A stretch of DNA of 8,013 bases. Source: Methanomicrobiales archaeon (GTDB lineage: Archaea; Halobacteriota; Methanomicrobia; Methanomicrobiales; JACTUA01). The notes beneath the pieces are model-generated. The model ran no database searches and was not told the origin of the DNA. It saw only the letters and a program-made list of their open reading frames with translations. The stretch lies in the NCBI GenBank assembly GCA_028679035.1, contig JAJRCL010000149.1, positions 1 to 8,013 on the forward strand, in the 5' to 3' direction. Positions 5,721 to 8,013 of this stretch are shown piece after piece. Every line of letters starts with the position of its first letter. Position 1 is the stretch's first letter. The translations under genes were made by a program, and so were the position numbers.

Positions 5721-5909
5721 ATGCGCGAGGAGAACTGTGCGATATTTCCGGTGAAAAGCGGGATACCCCTCATCGGACTTGGCCTTTTCCTGTATCTCGC
5801 CGCCGCCGTCACCTGGTTCACGGGAGCCGGTCCCGAGACAGCGGTCCCTATCCTGCTCATTTTTTGCGGGTTCGGTACATTCCTCATCTGGCTGGGCTTA
5901 TTCCGATAG
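5721..5909 (+). CDS. Small two-helix membrane protein
   Basis: This 62-residue protein is not recognised as a named family. After a short polar N-terminus (MREENCAIFPVKS) it has two hydrophobic segments, about residues 14-35 (GIPLIGLGLFLYLAAAVTWF) and 42-61 (VPILLIFCGFGTFLIWLGLF), joined by a glycine/proline-rich turn, so both ends probably lie on the same side of the membrane. The start is uncertain: GTG 5703 in the same frame would add six residues, and GTG 5751 would remove the polar leader. ATG 5721 is favoured because a TATA-like sequence stands about 25 bases upstream. It lies 46 bases before the HEAT-repeat gene on the same strand and may share its transcript. A strict hydrophobic pattern and clean stop support it as a real gene. 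Confidence 0.6.
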   Translation: MREENCAIFPVKSGIPLIGLGLFLYLAAAVTWFTGAGPETAVPILLIFCGFGTFLIWLGLFR

Positions 5910-5941
5910 CAGTGTTCAAATACGTCGCAGGAACATCAGTT

Positions 5942-5948
5942 AAAGGAG
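5942..5948 (+). promoter_or_regulatory. Ribosome binding site for the HEAT-repeat gene
   Basis: AAAGGAG, seven bases before ATG 5956. Confidence 0.65.
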
Positions 5949-5955
5949 AGAACTC

Positions 5956-6528
5956 ATGCAGGCTGACCCGGCGGAACGAATCAAGGGGCTTGCGGAACAG
6001 GCCGTCCATGGCGATACTGCAGATATACGAGTAGAGGCTGTAACGGCGTTACGGGCAGCAAAAGATCCGGAAGCGATTCCGGCACTTATTTCCGCCCTGC
6101 AGGATATTGATAAAAATGTGCGCAACGCCGCCGCACATGCGCTGGGGACTATCGGAAGGGCGGCTATCCCTCCCCTGGTGGGACTGTTATCCGCACCGCA
6201 GTGGTTCATCCGCTACCGGGCGGCTGAAGCGCTGGGGTTCATCCGTGATCCCCAGACAACCCCGCTTCTTATTGCAGCATTGTCGGATCCGGAAGATCAT
6301 GTACGGTACATGGCGGCAAAAGCTCTCGGCACCATCGGGGACCAACGGGCATTCGAACCGCTCGCAACGCTTCTCCGGGACAAAAATGAATACGTCCGCC
6401 GGTCTGCAGCATCTGCTCTTGCCAAGGTTGGTGGAGAACGGGCAAGACTCCCCCTCACCCAGGCAATCGAACGCGAGACACGGGAAGAGATGAAGAGTGC
6501 GATACGGTACATTCTCGGAGCGTTATAA
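5956..6528 (+). CDS. HEAT-repeat (PBS lyase-type) protein
   Basis: The 190-residue soluble protein is almost wholly made of 30-31-residue helical repeats. Copies start near residues 22, 51, 81, 112 and 143, each following the pattern 'VR..AA.ALG.IG....I..L...L.D', with a partial helix pair at 174-190. The clearest units are NVRNAAAHALGTIG, FIRYRAAEALGFI, HVRYMAAKALGTIG and YVRRSAASALAKVG. Such short HEAT arrays, also found in phycobilisome lyase subunits, make a curved scaffold for protein-protein binding. In methanogens they are common and mostly uncharacterised; there is no reason to expect phycobilin chemistry here. The start has a strong ribosome site. The gene follows a small membrane protein and may form a pair with it, with the HEAT protein as a cytosolic adaptor, but that is a guess. 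Confidence 0.9.
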   Translation: MQADPAERIKGLAEQAVHGDTADIRVEAVTALRAAKDPEAIPALISALQDIDKNVRNAAAHALGTIGRAAIPPLVGLLSAPQWFIRYRAAEALGFIRDPQTTPLLIAALSDPEDHVRYMAAKALGTIGDQRAFEPLATLLRDKNEYVRRSAASALAKVGGERARLPLTQAIERETREEMKSAIRYILGAL

Positions 6529-6540
6529 AGCTCGTTCGGG

Positions 6541-6548
6541 AAAATTTA
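6541..6548 (+). promoter_or_regulatory. Possible TATA box for the membrane protein/winged-helix operon
   Basis: AAAATTTA, 13 bases after the HEAT gene stop. It would place transcription start near 6570 and leave a leader of about 50 bases that holds an arm of an inverted repeat and a hairpin at the start codon. Confidence 0.3.
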
Positions 6549-6604
6549 CCATATGTATCTTAGGTTCATGGTCTTTCATCTGGTAATGTTGATACATGTA
6601 AGAA

Positions 6605-6619
6605 GCGGTGAAAAACCGC
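6605..6619 (+). promoter_or_regulatory. Hairpin over the ribosome site of the four-helix membrane protein
   Basis: GCGGT (6605-6609) and ACCGC (6615-6619) form a perfect 5-bp stem around GAAAA, ending at the base before ATG 6620. The best Shine-Dalgarno match, GGTGA (6607-6611), is largely inside the stem and loop, so the fold would hide it. Confidence 0.4.
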
Positions 6620-7261
6620 ATGACTGAAGAGACGTTAACGCGCTTTAGGAACGAACTCAACAGTTTCTTTATACTCGTCTTCCTGAACCTCGTATTCGGG
6701 GCACTGGCAGTGGCGTTTGGGGTGCAGTTCATTGTTACTTCCGTACTGGGCCTTACAGGCGGCCAGTCGGTGTCGGTGCTCCGGATAGTTGCCGGGTCGA
6801 TATCTATGGTATCCTTCGGGCTCGGCATTGCATGGATTATTTCGAGTGCAGAAATCTTTGAGGGTATAGAAGAGATCCGCACGGAATTAAAGAGTTGGAT
6901 GGAATCGGTTTCGGATGAGACCATCACAAGCGGGATTGTCCGGATGATGGCCCATTACCGGGAGAACAGGAAGACTATCCGGACCATGATCCTCGTCTGT
7001 ACGCTTGGCGGGTTCTGTTTCCTTGCCCTGGGAATAATCAACAGCGTAGAGTTTTTCTCTCTCAGTCTTTCATCAGGGAATTTTACGCTGAATAATTATC
7101 TTCTCATACCCTCCGCACTCCTCACTCTTGGGGTCGCTCTGGTAAGCCTGCTCAGCTCCTATTATTTTTCGAAATTTTCCCAGGTATGGGACCTGCGGGT
7201 CCAGGAAACGGAACGGTCTGAGGATGAGCTCAAAAAATCCCTGGGGATTGACAAGGAATGA
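6620..7261 (+). CDS. Four-helix membrane protein, unknown function, paired with a winged-helix regulator
   Basis: The 213-residue protein has four likely membrane helices, about residues 17-44, 53-75, 119-142 and 160-182. A charged cytoplasmic-type stretch lies between the second and third helices (EGIEEIRTELKSWMESVSDE...HYRENRK) and another at the C-terminus (VQETERSEDELKKSLGIDKE). The two halves have the same plan, a helical hairpin followed by a charged helix, which hints at an internal duplication, though sequence identity is weak. I do not recognise a named family. ATG 6620 is chosen over GTG 6608 because GGTGA stands eight bases upstream; the alternative adds four residues. Its TGA overlaps the ATG of the winged-helix gene (ATGA), so the two are translationally coupled and the membrane protein could act as a sensor or anchor for the regulator. 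The coupling is seen; the role is inference. Confidence 0.75.
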   Translation: MTEETLTRFRNELNSFFILVFLNLVFGALAVAFGVQFIVTSVLGLTGGQSVSVLRIVAGSISMVSFGLGIAWIISSAEIFEGIEEIRTELKSWMESVSDETITSGIVRMMAHYRENRKTIRTMILVCTLGGFCFLALGIINSVEFFSLSLSSGNFTLNNYLLIPSALLTLGVALVSLLSSYYFSKFSQVWDLRVQETERSEDELKKSLGIDKE

Positions 7262-7533
7262 ATGGCCGGCGCTCCCCCTACGAAATTTACTGGGAGATCC
7301 TTGTGTACTGCAAGTCTCCACGGTCGTTCACGGCAATCATCAACCGGTGCGACCTCAATTCGAAGACCGGGCAGGAATATCTCGAGTTCCTCCATTCGAA
7401 AGGATATCTTTCTTTCACGAAAGACGAGGAAAAATCCACCTATATCGCTACCGAACGTGCCCGTGAATATACTGCACTTTTTTCTGAGATGTACCAAAAA
7501 CTGTTTGATAAAATTCCGGGATTCAAGTTATAG
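7258..7533 (+). CDS. Single-domain winged-helix transcriptional regulator (archaeal HTH_45 type)
   Basis: The 91-residue protein is one winged-helix domain. Helix 1 is SPYEIYWEILVYCKS, helix 2 RSFTAIINRCD and recognition helix 3 SKTGQEYLEFLHSKGYL; the wing is SFTKDEEKSTYIATERAREY, with the usual 'Y.aT..a..y' ending, and a last helix ALFSEMYQKLFDKI that probably dimerises. This is the layout of the archaeal predicted regulators of COG3432/HTH_45. It has no ligand or sensor domain, so a signal would have to come from a partner; the four-helix membrane protein encoded just upstream with a 4-base overlap is the obvious candidate. It ends in IPGFKL. The next gene converges on it after 122 bases that hold no gene. 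Targets are unknown, and autoregulation is likely by analogy. Confidence 0.82.
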   Translation: MNGRRSPYEIYWEILVYCKSPRSFTAIINRCDLNSKTGQEYLEFLHSKGYLSFTKDEEKSTYIATERAREYTALFSEMYQKLFDKIPGFKL

Positions 7534-7597
7534 TCCACTGGAATGAGGCAAGAGAACGAGTGGGTTGCAGCAGGGTAAACAGTATCAGATCGGGGAA

Positions 7598-7676
7598 GGA
7601 TTGCACGTCCCATCGGTCAGGCAGCATACTGGCCATATCCGGATAACGATCGAATTCACGAAAACCGGTGCAATCC
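7598..7676. repeat. Long-range inverted repeat in the convergent 3' region
   Basis: GGATTGCAC (7598-7606) and GTGCAATCC (7668-7676) are perfect 9-bp inverted arms 61 bases apart; the second arm lies in the last codons of the radical SAM gene. A palindrome TATCCGGATA (7636-7645) sits between them. This may be a 3'-end structure shared by the two converging transcripts, or chance. Confidence 0.25.
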
Positions 7677-8013
7677 GTATTTCCTTGCACAGCCGATCGC
7701 ATGGCGGTACTCTTCGCGAGTGATTGGGTTGCGGAGCTTCTCGAACATGGGATCGGAATGATTGGATAGTACAGGTCCGGTAACCCGGTACTGGTCCATG
7801 ATATTCACATACGCATCACGGGAAATCTCCTCGGCGATAAAGCGCATCACAGCATCGGTCCCGGCAAGATTTTCCGGTAAAACCAGGTGACGGATGATCA
7901 TACCTCTTTGGGCAATTCTTCCCTGGCATACGAGATCTCCCACCTGCCGCTGCATCTCCCGCAGCGCTTCCTGCATCCGGTCGACATAATCGGGGGCATC
8001 CGAAAGTGCCCGG
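7656..8013 (-). CDS. PflX-like radical SAM protein, C-terminal part (5' end outside window)
   Basis: About 118 residues are visible and the frame stays open to the window edge; the ATG at 7976 is internal. The sequence resembles the C-terminal half of the radical SAM group related to pyruvate formate-lyase activating enzyme (COG1313, PflX). It shows EALREMQRQVG, then RGMIIRHLVLPENLAGTDAVMRFIAEEI with the family's typical 'RHLVLP', and DAYVNIMDQYR. Members carry a 4Fe-4S cluster on a CxxxCxxC loop and cleave S-adenosylmethionine to make a radical; that loop would be encoded beyond 8013 and is not visible. The natural substrate of this group is not settled. The visible tail ends in YRHAIGCARKYGLHRFS. 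It converges on the winged-helix gene, so it belongs to a different transcription unit. Confidence 0.85.
   Translation of the reverse strand, partial: RALSDAPDYVDRMQEALREMQRQVGDLVCQGRIAQRGMIIRHLVLPENLAGTDAVMRFIAEEISRDAYVNIMDQYRVTGPVLSNHSDPMFEKLRNPITREEYRHAIGCARKYGLHRFS

Noticed and set aside
6107..6493. 128-codon plus-strand frame within the HEAT-repeat gene
   Set aside because: It is an out-of-frame shadow; the other frame shows regular HEAT repeats and a strong ribosome site.
5956..6528. HEAT-repeat protein as a phycobilisome lyase
   Set aside because: The match is only to the shared repeat fold; nothing in the window suggests phycobilin metabolism.

Overview
The window looks like chromosomal DNA of a methanogenic archaeon, most likely of the Methanomicrobiales (Methanoregula-like). 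This is inferred from an archaeal winged-helix family (HTH_45 type), a membrane lipoprotein with a Thr/Pro-rich spacer after the lipobox, TATA-like rather than -10/-35 promoters, GGAG/GGTGA ribosome sites, GTG starts and moderately GC-rich coding DNA. There is no rRNA, tRNA, CRISPR array, insertion sequence or phage gene, and no gap over 300 bases without a gene.

Layout. (1) 1-1153 (+): the 3' end of a TetR-type regulator, then four bases later an isoprenylcysteine carboxyl methyltransferase-like membrane protein; probably one operon. (2) 1194-1850 (-): a queuosine-precursor (VUT/YhhQ-type) transporter facing the first pair, with a hairpin-rich leader. (3) 2011-3749 (-): a two-gene ABC transporter operon, ATPase then ABC-2 permease, coupled by an ATGA overlap. 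(4) 3865-4275 (+): a secreted lipoprotein divergent from the ATPase; the two leaders carry mirror-image GGTATC-type elements. (5) 4276-4617 (-): an unrecognised small protein whose stop codon abuts that of the lipoprotein. (6) 4884-5609 (-): a class I SAM methyltransferase in visibly more AT-rich DNA. (7) 5721-6528 (+): a two-helix small membrane protein followed by a five-repeat HEAT/PBS-lyase protein. (8) 6620-7533 (+): a four-helix membrane protein and a one-domain winged-helix regulator overlapping by ATGA. (9) 7656-8013 (-): the C-terminal part of a PflX-like radical SAM protein that runs off the window.

Most of this is ordinary accessory archaeal gene content. I see no clearly new system. 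The best leads are the mirrored leaders at the ABC ATPase/lipoprotein divergence, the membrane protein/winged-helix pair with a hairpin over its own ribosome site, and the structured leader of the queuosine-precursor transporter.
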